From: JAJDIA01 sp031555735
GTDB taxonomy: Bacteria; Bacteroidota; Bacteroidia; Bacteroidales; Tannerellaceae
Direction: 5' to 3'
NCBI GenBank assembly: GCA_031555735.1
Contig: JAVBUE010000030.1
Span: 40,496 to 104,495 of the forward strand
DNA: 64,000 nucleotides
Shown here: in pieces, positions 43,520-52,082 of the stretch
Layout: each line of letters starts with the position of its first letter
Position numbering within the stretch: position 1 is the first letter of the stretch
The notes under the pieces: generated by a model
The model's input: the letters and a program-made list of their open reading frames with translations, nothing else
Database searches by the model: none
What the model was told of the DNA's origin: nothing
Program-made: the position numbers and the translations under genes

Positions 43520-45373
43520 ATGTTAGACCCGATCATCAAACTTGACCGCAGCCGATGCAAAGCCTGCTATACCTGTATCCGTACCTGTCCGGTGAAGGCA
43601 ATTCACATACGGAAGAACAGTGTTTTCCCCTATATCGAGGAGAGCAAATGTATCCTGTGTGGACGGTGTATCAAGGATACCTGTGCCTACGGTGCTATCT
43701 CGTACTTTGACTCGAAGGAACAGGTAAAGCGGCTGCTGAATGCAGGAGAACCGGTAGCGGCGGTCTGTGCACCGTCGATCGCCGGAGAGTTTGATGATAT
43801 TACAGACTACCGGAAATTTGTAAAAATGATCCGTTTACTCGGTTTTACCTATGTAACCGAAATGTCGTTCGGCGTGGATATTATCGCCCGGAAATGCCGC
43901 AAGCTGATCCGTGAAGAATTCAACGGCAAGTATTACATCACCAGTTGCTGTCCGGCCATTGTGTCGCTGGTCGAGATGCATTATCCTGAGGGGATCGGGA
44001 ACCTGATGCCTTTCGTCTCGCCTGTGGCCGTCAGCGCGGTGGTGGCACGTCAACGGTATGGGGAGGATTTGAAGGTTGTACACATTACTCCCTGCGTGGC
44101 GGCTAAGAAGGATGTAGACCGTTACTATGGCATGGCTAAATTGGATGCAGTGATTACATTTAGGGAACTGCGCGAATTGTTTGCCGAGTTCAAGATTAAG
44201 GAAACGTTCAGTGAGTATTCTGACTTTGATGAACCGCTCGGTTATAAAGGCCGACTTTATCCCTTGCCGCAGGGGTTCATGGAAGCGGCCGGACTGGATA
44301 TGAGTCTGTTGAAAGAATCAGTGATTACAGCCGAAGGGCGTTCGTCGATCGCCGCCGTGCAACAGTTCCTGGAACTGGACAAGACGATTCTGCATCACTT
44401 CAACCTTTTCTTCTGTGAAGGGTGTATCATGGGGCCGGGTACGTCAGACAAGGGAAAAAAATTCCTCCGCCATTCGCTGGTGACGAATTACATCAACCGC
44501 CGCCTCGAAAAAATCGACATCGTACAGTGGGAGAAGGATGTGGAAACCTATGCCGAGCATGAAGCCTACACAGCCCGTTTTACCGACAAAAAGTATGAAC
44601 TGCCTGCGCCCGGTGAATATGAAATGAAGGTGGCACTTAACCAGATCACCGAACGCAACAACCAGAAAGAAGTGGATTGCGGTGCCTGCGGCTTTGAAAC
44701 CTGTCGGGGGCTGGCGCGTGCCGTAGCACAGAATATTGCCATCCCGGAAATGTGCGTCACTTGGTCGCAGTACAACAACCGTGAAACCAAACATGCAGGT
44801 AAGAAGACAATGGAAGAACTCTCCATGCTCCGCAGCGAACTGAAGTCCACCCGTTCGATGTTAGACGAAACACGCGAGTTACTCTTCTCCAAAAACGAAG
44901 CCTTGTCGATCCTCGTACATAGCCTCAGTGCAGGTGTCGTTTTTGTGGATGAACAATTGAAGGTGGTGGAATCCAACCTTTCTTTCATCGAGATTATGGG
45001 CGACGAGGTGAAAGAAATCCACGAAGTGATCCCCTACGTGATCGGTGCCGACCTGAAAACGTTGCTGCCTCCTACACTTGTGTCGCAGTTTACCTATCTG
45101 CTTTCACACGACGATACCACTGTGAACCGCGACGTGGAGATGGAAGACAAACTGGTTAACGTAGTTATCTTTCAACTGATCCCTAACAAGCTGGTTGGTG
45201 CCATCTTCCGTAACCTGCATCAAAGTGACGAACGATCCGAAGAGATTATCCACCGTGTAACCGAAGTGATTGAAGAAAACCTGCGCCAGGTACAGCAGAT
45301 TGGCTTCATCCTGGGAGAAGGGGCGGCGAAGACGGAAAAGATGCTGCGGTCGATCCTGTTGTCGTATAAGTAG
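43520..45373 (+). CDS. Sensory-type [FeFe] hydrogenase with PAS-like domain
   Basis: A 617-residue protein. Two [4Fe-4S] ferredoxin motifs (CKACYTCIRTCP and CILCGRCIKDTC) lead into a divergent H-cluster domain: TSCCPAI (Cys143/144), TPCVAAKKD (Cys192) and FCEGCIMGPG (Cys299, Cys302). An additional Cys4 [Fe-S] motif (Cys387, 390, 395, 412) follows, then a coiled coil at about 425-460 and a PAS-like region at about 465-560. No kinase domain is present. This is the layout of group C sensory hydrogenases (HydS), which are thought to sense H2. The L3 motif differs from catalytic enzymes. With the phosphatase at the head of the operon it resembles the group C3 type. Confidence 0.92.
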   Translation: MLDPIIKLDRSRCKACYTCIRTCPVKAIHIRKNSVFPYIEESKCILCGRCIKDTCAYGAISYFDSKEQVKRLLNAGEPVAAVCAPSIAGEFDDITDYRKFVKMIRLLGFTYVTEMSFGVDIIARKCRKLIREEFNGKYYITSCCPAIVSLVEMHYPEGIGNLMPFVSPVAVSAVVARQRYGEDLKVVHITPCVAAKKDVDRYYGMAKLDAVITFRELRELFAEFKIKETFSEYSDFDEPLGYKGRLYPLPQGFMEAAGLDMSLLKESVITAEGRSSIAAVQQFLELDKTILHHFNLFFCEGCIMGPGTSDKGKKFLRHSLVTNYINRRLEKIDIVQWEKDVETYAEHEAYTARFTDKKYELPAPGEYEMKVALNQITERNNQKEVDCGACGFETCRGLARAVAQNIAIPEMCVTWSQYNNRETKHAGKKTMEELSMLRSELKSTRSMLDETRELLFSKNEALSILVHSLSAGVVFVDEQLKVVESNLSFIEIMGDEVKEIHEVIPYVIGADLKTLLPPTLVSQFTYLLSHDDTTVNRDVEMEDKLVNVVIFQLIPNKLVGAIFRNLHQSDERSEEIIHRVTEVIEENLRQVQQIGFILGEGAAKTEKMLRSILLSYK

Positions 45374-45419
45374 AAACAGAAGAAATAACTGTTTTACTGC
45401 AAATTATTTGGTGGAATCC

Positions 45420-45450
45420 TTGGCCGTTTTGTAAAACTTTCGTTCCTTTG
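45420..45450 (+). promoter_or_regulatory. rplS promoter
   Basis: TTGG at 45420-45423, 19 bases, then TTCCTTTG at 45443-45450. A leader of about 80 bases precedes the ATG at 45538 and could carry regulation. Confidence 0.55.
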
Positions 45451-45537
45451 CATCCGCTTTACGTAATCTCTGTCGGGATAAGTGTTACCCGTTACATTGC
45501 GTTTCGTTCAAAAAAACAACTAAAAAGCTATACGACA

Positions 45538-45885
45538 ATGAATTTTATTAAAATTGCAGAAGAAGCGTTTGCTACCAAGAACGAGTTCCCCGCATTCAAG
45601 AGCGGCGACACGATCACAGTAGCTTACCGTATCAGAGAAGGAAACAAGGAACGTGTTCAGCAGTATCGTGGTGTGGTAATCCGCATCTCCGGTCATGGCG
45701 ATAAAAAACGTTTCACCGTTCGTAAGATGTCTGAAAACGTAGGCGTGGAAAGAATTTTCCCGATGGACTCTCCGTTTATCGAAAGCATCACACTGAACAA
45801 AGTTGGTAAAGTACGCCGCGCCAAATTGTATTACCTGCGCGCCCTTACCGGTAAGAAAGCAAGAATCAAAGAAAAGAGAGTGTAA
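45538..45885 (+). CDS. rplS: 50S ribosomal protein L19
   Basis: A 115-residue protein from MNFIKIAEEAF; a longer upstream frame is excluded because it overlaps the promoter. It matches L19 over its whole length: FKSGDTITVAYRIREGNKER, QQYRGVVIRISGHGDKK, GVERIFPMDSPFIESI and RRAKLYYLRALTGKKARIKE. L19 sits at the 30S-50S interface. It is monocistronic here, between the hydrogenase operon and an alkaline phosphatase gene. Confidence 0.98.
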   Translation: MNFIKIAEEAFATKNEFPAFKSGDTITVAYRIREGNKERVQQYRGVVIRISGHGDKKRFTVRKMSENVGVERIFPMDSPFIESITLNKVGKVRRAKLYYLRALTGKKARIKEKRV

Positions 45886-45911
45886 TCACCCTCCGATCTT
45901 TTATTATAAAG

Positions 45912-45945
45912 AAGCCGTTTCTCCAAAAGGGAAGCGGCTTTTTTA
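45912..45945 (+). terminator. rplS terminator
   Basis: AGCCGTTTCTCC and GGGAAGCGGCT pair (with G-U) around AAAA and are followed by a T6 run, 27 bases after the rplS stop. Confidence 0.75.
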
Positions 45946-45976
45946 TATCTTTACGAGATTATTATGACAAAAACGC

Positions 45977-47077
45977 ATGAATATGAAGCGCATTATTTCT
46001 GTATTTTTATTAGTGGTGCTAGCTTATATGCCGGGTTTAGGCATATATGCGGCAGAAAAGTCTCCTACCGGACAGCCGGAAGTGAAGAACATCATCTTTT
46101 TAATTGGTGATGGGATGGGTGTCAGTCAGGTGTATGCCGGGATGACGGCAAAGAAGCATGGGCTTTGCCTGGAACGGGCACAGTTTGTAGGCTTCTCGAA
46201 AACGTATTCGTTAGATAAGTATATTACCGATTCGGCAGCAGGCGGTACAGCCATTGCCTGTGGAGTGAAAACTACTAACGGCACGATCGGTATGGACGCC
46301 GACGGTAATGAAGTGAAATCTATGTTGAGCTATGCTCAGGACAACGGGATGGCAACCGGAGTGGTTGTGACTAGTTCCGTGACTGATGCAACTCCGGCCT
46401 CTTTTCTTGCCCATCAGAAAAATCGTTCGATGCAGGAAGAGATTGCTCTTGATATCTCCCGTTCGGGAGTGGATGTCCTTATAGGTGGGGGAAGCCGGTT
46501 CTTTACAAAGAGAGCCGACAAGCAGGATCTTATCGTTCAAATGAAAGAAAAGGGATATCAGGTATCTTCTTCTTTCGAAGAGATAAGTAAAATATCCTCA
46601 GGTAAGTTGCTCGCCCTCCTGGATACGGTTTATGTACTGCCTTACTTCGAGCGGGGCGACATCATACCGAAATATGTGGAAAAGACGATCCAGTTGCTCG
46701 ACAAGAAGGGTGGGAAAGGGTTCTTCCTCATGGTGGAAGGATCACAGATTGATGGGTTTGCCCACAATGGTGACAGTGACTGTATGGTAGAAGAAATGTT
46801 GGATTTTGACAATGTGATCAAAGTGGCTTTTGATTATGCTGACAAGAACCCTAATACCCTTGTCGTTATTACGGCCGACCATGAAACAGGTGGTGCTTAT
46901 CTGACTGGCGGTGATTTCCATACCGGAGAAGTACAGGTGAAATTCGGCACTAAAGGACATACGGGTGTAATGGTTCCCATCTTTGCTTACGGAGCTCAGG
47001 CCTCTCGTTTTGCTGGTATTCAGGAAAATACAGCATTTTTGTCTAAGGTGTTGGACTTGCTGGGAATAGAACGGTAA
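45977..47077 (+). CDS. Periplasmic alkaline phosphatase
   Basis: A 366-residue enzyme with a signal peptide (ISVFLLVVLAYMPGLGIYAA). Alkaline phosphatase motifs are complete: the first metal Asp in FLIGDGMGVSQVYAG, the phosphoserine in TDSAAGGTAIACGVKT, and the second metal site in VITADHETGG. It hydrolyses phosphate monoesters outside the cytoplasm. It is shorter than E. coli PhoA (about 470) but of normal size for Bacteroidetes homologues. It lies between rplS and convergent dnaK. Confidence 0.93.
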   Translation: MNMKRIISVFLLVVLAYMPGLGIYAAEKSPTGQPEVKNIIFLIGDGMGVSQVYAGMTAKKHGLCLERAQFVGFSKTYSLDKYITDSAAGGTAIACGVKTTNGTIGMDADGNEVKSMLSYAQDNGMATGVVVTSSVTDATPASFLAHQKNRSMQEEIALDISRSGVDVLIGGGSRFFTKRADKQDLIVQMKEKGYQVSSSFEEISKISSGKLLALLDTVYVLPYFERGDIIPKYVEKTIQLLDKKGGKGFFLMVEGSQIDGFAHNGDSDCMVEEMLDFDNVIKVAFDYADKNPNTLVVITADHETGGAYLTGGDFHTGEVQVKFGTKGHTGVMVPIFAYGAQASRFAGIQENTAFLSKVLDLLGIER

Positions 47078-47114
47078 GTATCCGGTATCAGAAAGATTGA
47101 TTTATAAAAACAAA

Positions 47115-47143
47115 AAGGCTGCCCGTTCATTCAGGCAGCCTTT
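47115..47143. terminator. Bidirectional terminator between phosphatase and dnaK
   Basis: AAGGCTGCC at 47115-47123 pairs perfectly with GGCAGCCTT at 47134-47142, with A-runs on the left and T-rich sequence on the right. It serves both convergent genes. Confidence 0.8.
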
Positions 47144-47166
47144 ACATTTATATAATAGCAGAGTGA

Positions 47167-49083
47167 TTACTTGACTTCTTCGAAGTCGACATCAGTGACG
47201 TCGCCGGCTTTGTTATCACTGCTTCCGGCACTTCCTCCGTTTTGGTTGAAGTCGGGACCCGGTTGCTGTTGCTGTTGTCCGGCACCGGCGTTATACATTT
47301 CCTGGCTGGCGGCGTGGAAGACAGTGTTCAACTCGTTCATAGCTGTGTCGATGGCTGCGATGTCCTGAGCCTTGTGGGCTTCTTTCAGTTTGGCCAAAGC
47401 GGCTTCGATCGGAGCTTTCTTGTCGGCGGGCAGTTTGTCTCCCAGTTCTGCCAATTGCTTTTCGGTTTGGAAGATGGTGCTGTCGGCCTGGTTCAGCTTG
47501 TCGATACGTTCTTTTTCCTTCTTGTCGGCTTCTGCGTTGGCAGCAGCTTCGTCGCGCATACGTTTTACTTCGTCGTCGCTCAAACCGCTGGAGGCTTCGA
47601 TACGAATACTTTGCATCTTGCCTGTTCCCTTATCTTTGGCGGATACGTTGAGGATACCGTTAGCGTCGATGTCGAATGTGACTTCAACCTGAGGTACGCC
47701 ACGCGGAGCAGAAGGTATACCGTCGAGGTGGAAGCGACCGATCGACTTGTTGTCGCGTGCCATCGAACGTTCGCCCTGCAGAATATGGATTTCAACAGAC
47801 GGCTGATTGTCGGCTGCCGTAGTGAATGTTTCCGATTTCTTGGAAGGGATCGTTGTGTTGGCGTCGATCAGTTTGGTCATTACACCACCCATTGTTTCAA
47901 TACCGAGTGACAGCGGGGTTACGTCGAGCAACAATACGTCCTTCACTTCTCCGGTCAATACGCCACCCTGGATAGCAGCACCTACGGCTACTACTTCGTC
48001 TGGGTTTACGCCTTTCGACGGGGCTTTGCCGAAGAACTTTTCAACCACTGCCTGTACAGCGGGGATACGGGTTGATCCACCTACCAAAATAACTTCATCA
48101 ATATCTGATGCGGTCATACCTGCATCTTTTAATGATTTGCGGCACGGTTCGATACAAGCCTGGATCAGGCTGTCGGCCAACTGTTCAAATTTGGCACGTG
48201 TCAGTGTCTTCACCAAGTGCTTGGGAATTCCATTTACAGGCATGATATACGGCAGGTTGATCTCTGTACTTGTAGTGCTTGACAGTTCGATCTTGGCTTT
48301 TTCAGCAGCTTCTTTCAGACGTTGCAAAGCCATTGGGTCCTTGCGCAGGTCGATACCTTCTTCTTTCAGAAATTCTTCTGCCAGCCAGTCGATGATCACG
48401 TGGTCGAAGTCATCACCTCCCAAGTGTGTATCACCATTGGTTGATTTTACTTCGAATACACCGTCGCCCAGTTCGAGGATGGAGATATCAAATGTACCAC
48501 CACCAAGGTCGAATACGGCGATTTTCATGTCTTTGTGTGCTTTGTCCAAACCATAAGCCAATGAAGCGGCAGTCGGTTCGTTCACGATACGGCGTACGTT
48601 CAGTCCGGCAATTTCACCGGCTTCTTTCGTTGCCTGACGCTGTGCGTCGCTGAAGTAGGCCGGTACGGTGATCACAGCGTCAGTCACTTCCTGTCCGAGG
48701 TAGTCTTCAGCTGTCTTCTTCATTTTCTGAAGGATCATAGCCGAGATTTCCTGCGGCGTATACAGACGTCCGTCAATATCCACACGCGGTGTATTGTTGT
48801 CTCCCTTTACTACTTTATAAGGTACGCGATTGATTTCTTTCTGTACCTGATCGTAGGTTTCGCCCATAAACCGTTTGATGGAGAATATGGTCTTTGTCGG
48901 ATTGGTGATAGCCTGACGCTTGGCCGGGTCGCCCACTTTCCGTTCGCCTCCGTCAACAAAGGCAACAATAGAAGGAGTAGTTCTCTTTCCTTCACTGTTT
49001 GCAATTACAACCGGCTCATTACCTTCCAATACGGCAACGCAAGAGTTGGTTGTTCCTAAGTCAATACCAATAATTTTACCCAT
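47167..49083 (-). CDS. dnaK: Chaperone DnaK (Hsp70)
   Basis: A 638-residue Hsp70. The nucleotide-binding domain has IGIDLGTTNSCVAVLEG at the start and IAVFDLGGGTFDISILELG. The substrate-binding domain and helical lid follow, ending in a Gly/Gln-rich linker and DVDFEEVK. The full length matches DnaK. It binds unfolded peptides and cycles with DnaJ and GrpE, which are not in this window. It is transcribed alone on the minus strand; upstream DNA holds a sigma-54-like sequence but no clear standard promoter. Confidence 0.98.
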   Translation of the reverse strand: MGKIIGIDLGTTNSCVAVLEGNEPVVIANSEGKRTTPSIVAFVDGGERKVGDPAKRQAITNPTKTIFSIKRFMGETYDQVQKEINRVPYKVVKGDNNTPRVDIDGRLYTPQEISAMILQKMKKTAEDYLGQEVTDAVITVPAYFSDAQRQATKEAGEIAGLNVRRIVNEPTAASLAYGLDKAHKDMKIAVFDLGGGTFDISILELGDGVFEVKSTNGDTHLGGDDFDHVIIDWLAEEFLKEEGIDLRKDPMALQRLKEAAEKAKIELSSTTSTEINLPYIMPVNGIPKHLVKTLTRAKFEQLADSLIQACIEPCRKSLKDAGMTASDIDEVILVGGSTRIPAVQAVVEKFFGKAPSKGVNPDEVVAVGAAIQGGVLTGEVKDVLLLDVTPLSLGIETMGGVMTKLIDANTTIPSKKSETFTTAADNQPSVEIHILQGERSMARDNKSIGRFHLDGIPSAPRGVPQVEVTFDIDANGILNVSAKDKGTGKMQSIRIEASSGLSDDEVKRMRDEAAANAEADKKEKERIDKLNQADSTIFQTEKQLAELGDKLPADKKAPIEAALAKLKEAHKAQDIAAIDTAMNELNTVFHAASQEMYNAGAGQQQQQPGPDFNQNGGSAGSSDNKAGDVTDVDFEEVK

Positions 49084-49423
49084 TGTTGTATTTATTTTAA
49101 TGTTATCTTTTTCGTTCGTTTAGCTTCCTCGCTGTGGGAAGCACTTAACTTTCAACAAACGGTGTGCCAAAGTGGCCTGATGGAACGGGAGCCTGTATGC
49201 TGTCAGTTTTTATGACAAATTGGCGTTTCTTTTACGAAACAAAAGGGTGTAAATATTTTTTTAATTCCGTATGAACTAATAACTTCGCTGCTTGTTTTGA
49301 TAATATGAAACAGAATACAAGTTAGCTGCGTTTTTCACCCGGACAGCATCCTGTGACAGGAGGTCGTCTTTTTTCCTTTCATGAAAATTTTATACGTATA
49401 ATCAAGTTAAGAATATAATAAAT
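49084..49423. other. Divergent gap between dnaK and the oad pair
   Basis: A 340-bp gap without a gene. On the minus strand 49155-49170 reads TTGGCAC-N5-TTGT, a sigma-54-like element with one mismatch at the -12 GC, about 75 bases before the dnaK ATG. No CIRCE-type inverted repeat is visible. No good TAnnTTTG element was found for either gene, so the start sites are unclear. Confidence 0.4.
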
Positions 49424-49822
49424 ATGAGTGTAGGAGCCGTTATTATGGAAACCCTTGGCATGATGTTTTTTACGTTTGTCGTCGGTATGGGGGTGGCTTA
49501 TCTGATCAAACTACTGACATTTTCCTTCTATTTTTTTACAAAAGAGCATTTAGCGCTTGTATTCAAGGAGTACAGGCAGGGTAAAGCGATTGAGAAGAAG
49601 CATCAGGCCGAATTACGCAAACGCCTGTATGTGATGGAAAAGATGTCGGATATAGACCGCATCCGGTATATCTATGAGAACAAGAACACCAATGATCCCG
49701 AAGAAGAGGTAGATGATGTGTATGACTTGTTCAAGTTCTACAAAGGTATATACAAGGATAAGAAAGAGAATGAAGGTATTGACAGTTTAATCAGATATTA
49801 TTACAACAATGGAGAAGTATGA
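49424..49822 (+). CDS. Small membrane protein beside OadB, possibly OadG-like
   Basis: A 132-residue protein with one N-terminal transmembrane helix (MMFFTFVVGMGVAYLIKLLT, residues 13-32), possibly extended into a second hydrophobic stretch (FSFYFF). A long charged cytoplasmic domain follows (KEYRQGKAIEKKHQAELRKR and on). OadG subunits of sodium-pumping decarboxylases are small single-pass proteins, but this one has a longer and unrelated tail. It overlaps the OadB-like gene by 14 bases, so the two are coupled. The assignment to the OadG family is from context. Confidence 0.55.
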   Translation: MSVGAVIMETLGMMFFTFVVGMGVAYLIKLLTFSFYFFTKEHLALVFKEYRQGKAIEKKHQAELRKRLYVMEKMSDIDRIRYIYENKNTNDPEEEVDDVYDLFKFYKGIYKDKKENEGIDSLIRYYYNNGEV

Positions 49823-51029
49823 TTTAGGTACTATATTTCAGGGTATTTCTACCCTGTTGCAATCTGATCCGATGATTATGTATGCCCGTATAGGTTTGAT
49901 CCTGTTGGGTATCCTGTTGGTATATCTTGGACGTAAAGAAATCCTCGAACCCCTCGTGATGATCCCGATGGGATTAGGTATGGCTGCTATCAATGCTGGT
50001 GTATTGTTCCTTCCGGGCGATGTACAGGGTAACCTGTTTCTCGATCCGTTGGTGACGGAACCTACGGCCCTGATGGATATCCTCCAGATTGACTTTCTGC
50101 AGCCTGTTTATACTTATATGTTCAGTAATGGTCTGATTGCCTGTCTTATTTTTATGGGGATCGGCACGATGTTGGATATGAGTTTCTTGTTGGCAAAACC
50201 GGCTCAAAGTATGCTGTTGGCCTTATTTGCTGAACTTGGAACCTTTGCAACGTTACCAATTGCATACGCGATGGGATTGAGTCTGCCTGACAGTGCTTCC
50301 ATTGCCATGGTAGGGGGAGCAGACGGACCGATGGTATTGTTCACCTCCTTGAACCTCTCGAAAGAGATATTCGTCCCGATCACCGTTGTTGCTTATCTCT
50401 ATCTGGGCCTTACCTATGGAGGTTATCCGTATTTGGTGAAGCTGATGGTACCCAAAAAACTGCGTGCTATTAAGATGGACCGCTCAAAGGAAGAAGTAAA
50501 GAAATTCAGCCCTGCTACTAAACTGTCGCTGGCAGTAGTGCTTTGCGTTGTCCTCTGTCTGTTGTTCCCTGTAGCTGCTCCGTTGTTCTTTTCGCTGTTT
50601 ATCGGTGTGGCGGTTAAGGAATCCGGACTTACGCATGTGATCAACTTTATAAGTGGTCCGATGCTGTATGGTTCTACTTTCTTCCTGGGTATTCTGTTAG
50701 GGGTATTGTGTGATGCTCATATCCTGTTGAACCCGGTTATCTTCAAGTTGTTGATCCTCGGTATTCTTGCCTTGTTAATCTCCGGTATCGGCGGTATCCT
50801 GGGTGGTTATGTGATGTACTTTATCAAACGGGGTAACTTTAACCCTGTAATTGGTATTGCAGCCGTCAGTTGTGTACCGACTACGGCTAAGGTAGCGCAA
50901 AAATTGGTTTCCAAAGACAATCCCAACTCCCTGATCCTGCCTGAGGCGCTTGGTGCCAATATTTGCGGTGTGATCACGTCGGCTATAATCACCGGGGTAT
51001 TCATCACGATCATCCCGATGATGATGTGA
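49809..51029 (+). CDS. oadB: Sodium-translocating decarboxylase beta subunit
   Basis: A 406-residue integral membrane protein with about ten hydrophobic segments. It carries the conserved Na+-pathway region SIAMVGGADGPMVLFTSLNL and the C-terminal CVPTTAKVAQKLVSKDNPNS and LPEALGANICGVITSAII. OadB-type subunits couple decarboxylation of a biotin-bound carboxyl group to export of Na+. No carboxyltransferase or biotin carrier subunit lies nearby, unlike most oad or mmd operons. It may work with a complex encoded elsewhere or form a distinct two-gene module with the small membrane protein upstream. Confidence 0.92.
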   Translation: MEKYDLGTIFQGISTLLQSDPMIMYARIGLILLGILLVYLGRKEILEPLVMIPMGLGMAAINAGVLFLPGDVQGNLFLDPLVTEPTALMDILQIDFLQPVYTYMFSNGLIACLIFMGIGTMLDMSFLLAKPAQSMLLALFAELGTFATLPIAYAMGLSLPDSASIAMVGGADGPMVLFTSLNLSKEIFVPITVVAYLYLGLTYGGYPYLVKLMVPKKLRAIKMDRSKEEVKKFSPATKLSLAVVLCVVLCLLFPVAAPLFFSLFIGVAVKESGLTHVINFISGPMLYGSTFFLGILLGVLCDAHILLNPVIFKLLILGILALLISGIGGILGGYVMYFIKRGNFNPVIGIAAVSCVPTTAKVAQKLVSKDNPNSLILPEALGANICGVITSAIITGVFITIIPMMM

Positions 51030-51086
51030 TGATGTGTTATATAAAGTTAAATGCATAATTAATTTACGTAAAACATAAAATAATAG

Positions 51087-51117
51087 TTGTTTTATATATA
51101 AAATGTATTTTCCTTTG
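51087..51117 (+). promoter_or_regulatory. Promoter of the DUF2975-HTH pair, overlapping the hairpin
   Basis: TTG at 51087-51089, 20 bases, then TTCCTTTG at 51110-51117. The predicted start falls inside the loop of the following hairpin, so transcripts starting here lack its left arm. Confidence 0.5.
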
Positions 51118-51156
51118 TGTCGTGAACTTATAGCACGAGCAAGGAAAATACATTTT
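51100..51156 (+). terminator. 16-bp perfect hairpin ending at the DUF2975 start codon
   Basis: Arms at 51100-51115 and 51141-51156 pair perfectly over 16 bases. An inner TCGTG/CACGA pair extends the fold. A T-run follows directly and the ATG of DUF2975 begins at 51160. The right arm contains AAGGA, the likely ribosome-binding sequence. Readthrough RNA from oadB would form a terminator and hide the ribosome site. Confidence 0.7.
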
Positions 51157-51159
51157 TTT

Positions 51160-51777
51160 ATGAAAACAACATCAAATCGATTGCTTCGGCTGGTCAACCT
51201 GTTATTGACGATTGCCTGGTATGTGAATTTTGCATTGATCGCTTTTGTAGTAGTACTGCTTACTATCGTTTTTGTTGTGAAAGACGAACACGAGTACGAT
51301 CTCAAGGTTAAGTATTACAATCCACCTCAGAGTGAAGTGCTTCAACCTGTTGTCTCGCCTATAAAGGAGGCAGTAGCGCAACCGGATCAGTATATCCTGA
51401 AGATGAAGGCGGAGAATACTCCTCCGTTGATTATCCTGGCCCTGAGTTTCTTTGCATTGTTTGAGGCGTTGTTGATGACCACCATTCACCAGCTTCGAAA
51501 ACTGTTCCGGAGTTTGACACATGAGACGCCTTTCAGCATGGTGAATATCAATCGGCTGAAGCTGATCGCCCTTTGTTTCGCCCTTTATTTGCCTGTGGAT
51601 GCGATGCAAGCGCTTGTCAACTGGTTGAGCCTTCGTCAGACTGGATTCTCTGACCGGTTTATGATTGTGGCCGATCTCAACTTTACCTGGCTTGCCATTG
51701 CCGCAGTGATCTTCATCATGGCAGGTGTGTTCCAATATGGTTTTGAATTACAACAAGAAAATAAGGAGTTTGTATAA
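51160..51777 (+). CDS. DUF2975 membrane protein
   Basis: A 205-residue protein from MKTTSNRLLRLVNLLLTIAW with four membrane segments (residues about 10-40, 85-110, 132-155 and 175-200). The middle loop includes LRKLFRSLTHETPFSMVNIN, the usual DUF2975 region. DUF2975 genes are almost always followed by a small Cro/CI-type regulator, as here with a 1-base overlap (TAATG). An in-frame Met 19 codons upstream lies within the hairpin and is unlikely. The pair is thought to form a membrane-linked regulator, but its targets are unknown. Confidence 0.85.
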   Translation: MKTTSNRLLRLVNLLLTIAWYVNFALIAFVVVLLTIVFVVKDEHEYDLKVKYYNPPQSEVLQPVVSPIKEAVAQPDQYILKMKAENTPPLIILALSFFALFEALLMTTIHQLRKLFRSLTHETPFSMVNINRLKLIALCFALYLPVDAMQALVNWLSLRQTGFSDRFMIVADLNFTWLAIAAVIFIMAGVFQYGFELQQENKEFV

Positions 51778-51983
51778 TGGCTATCATTGTGAATTTAGAT
51801 GTGGAGATGGCGAAGAACAAGATCTCGCTGACCGAACTATCCGAACGGTTGGGTATCAGTATGACGAACCTCTCCCTGCTCAAAACCGGCAAGGTAAAAG
51901 GCGTTCGCTTTGAAACCCTGGATGCCATCTGCCGTGAACTGAATTGCAAACCAGGTGATATACTCGACTATAAAGAGGATTAA
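51777..51983 (+). CDS. Small Cro/CI-type HTH regulator (YozG-like)
   Basis: A 68-residue DNA-binding protein made of a single helix-turn-helix: MAKNKISLTELSERLGISMT followed by NLSLLKTGKVKGVRFETLDA and the family ending CKPGDILDYKED. It is translationally coupled to the DUF2975 gene by a 1-base overlap. The two form a widespread membrane-protein and regulator unit. Confidence 0.92.
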   Translation: MAIIVNLDVEMAKNKISLTELSERLGISMTNLSLLKTGKVKGVRFETLDAICRELNCKPGDILDYKED

Positions 51984-51993
51984 TTATTGCGAA

Positions 51994-52036
51994 GATGACA
52001 CAAGTCTATGAGTTTATTTCATAGACTTGTGTCATC
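51994..52036. repeat. Perfect 18-bp inverted repeat
   Basis: GATGACACAAGTCTATGA at 51994-52011 and its exact reverse complement at 52019-52036 flank a 7-base loop. It begins 10 bases after the HTH stop codon. There is no T-run after it, so it is not a simple terminator. It may stabilise the 3' end of the transcript or bind a regulator. Confidence 0.75.
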
Positions 52037-52082
52037 CTGATATGAAATAGCATCTGAAACTATTATCTGTCAACACAAAAAA

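Noticed and set aside
43520..45373. A second catalytic hydrogenase
   Set aside because: The third H-cluster motif is FCEGCIMGPG and not the ACxGxCxxGGGQP pattern, and the C-terminus has a PAS-like region, so a sensory role is more likely.
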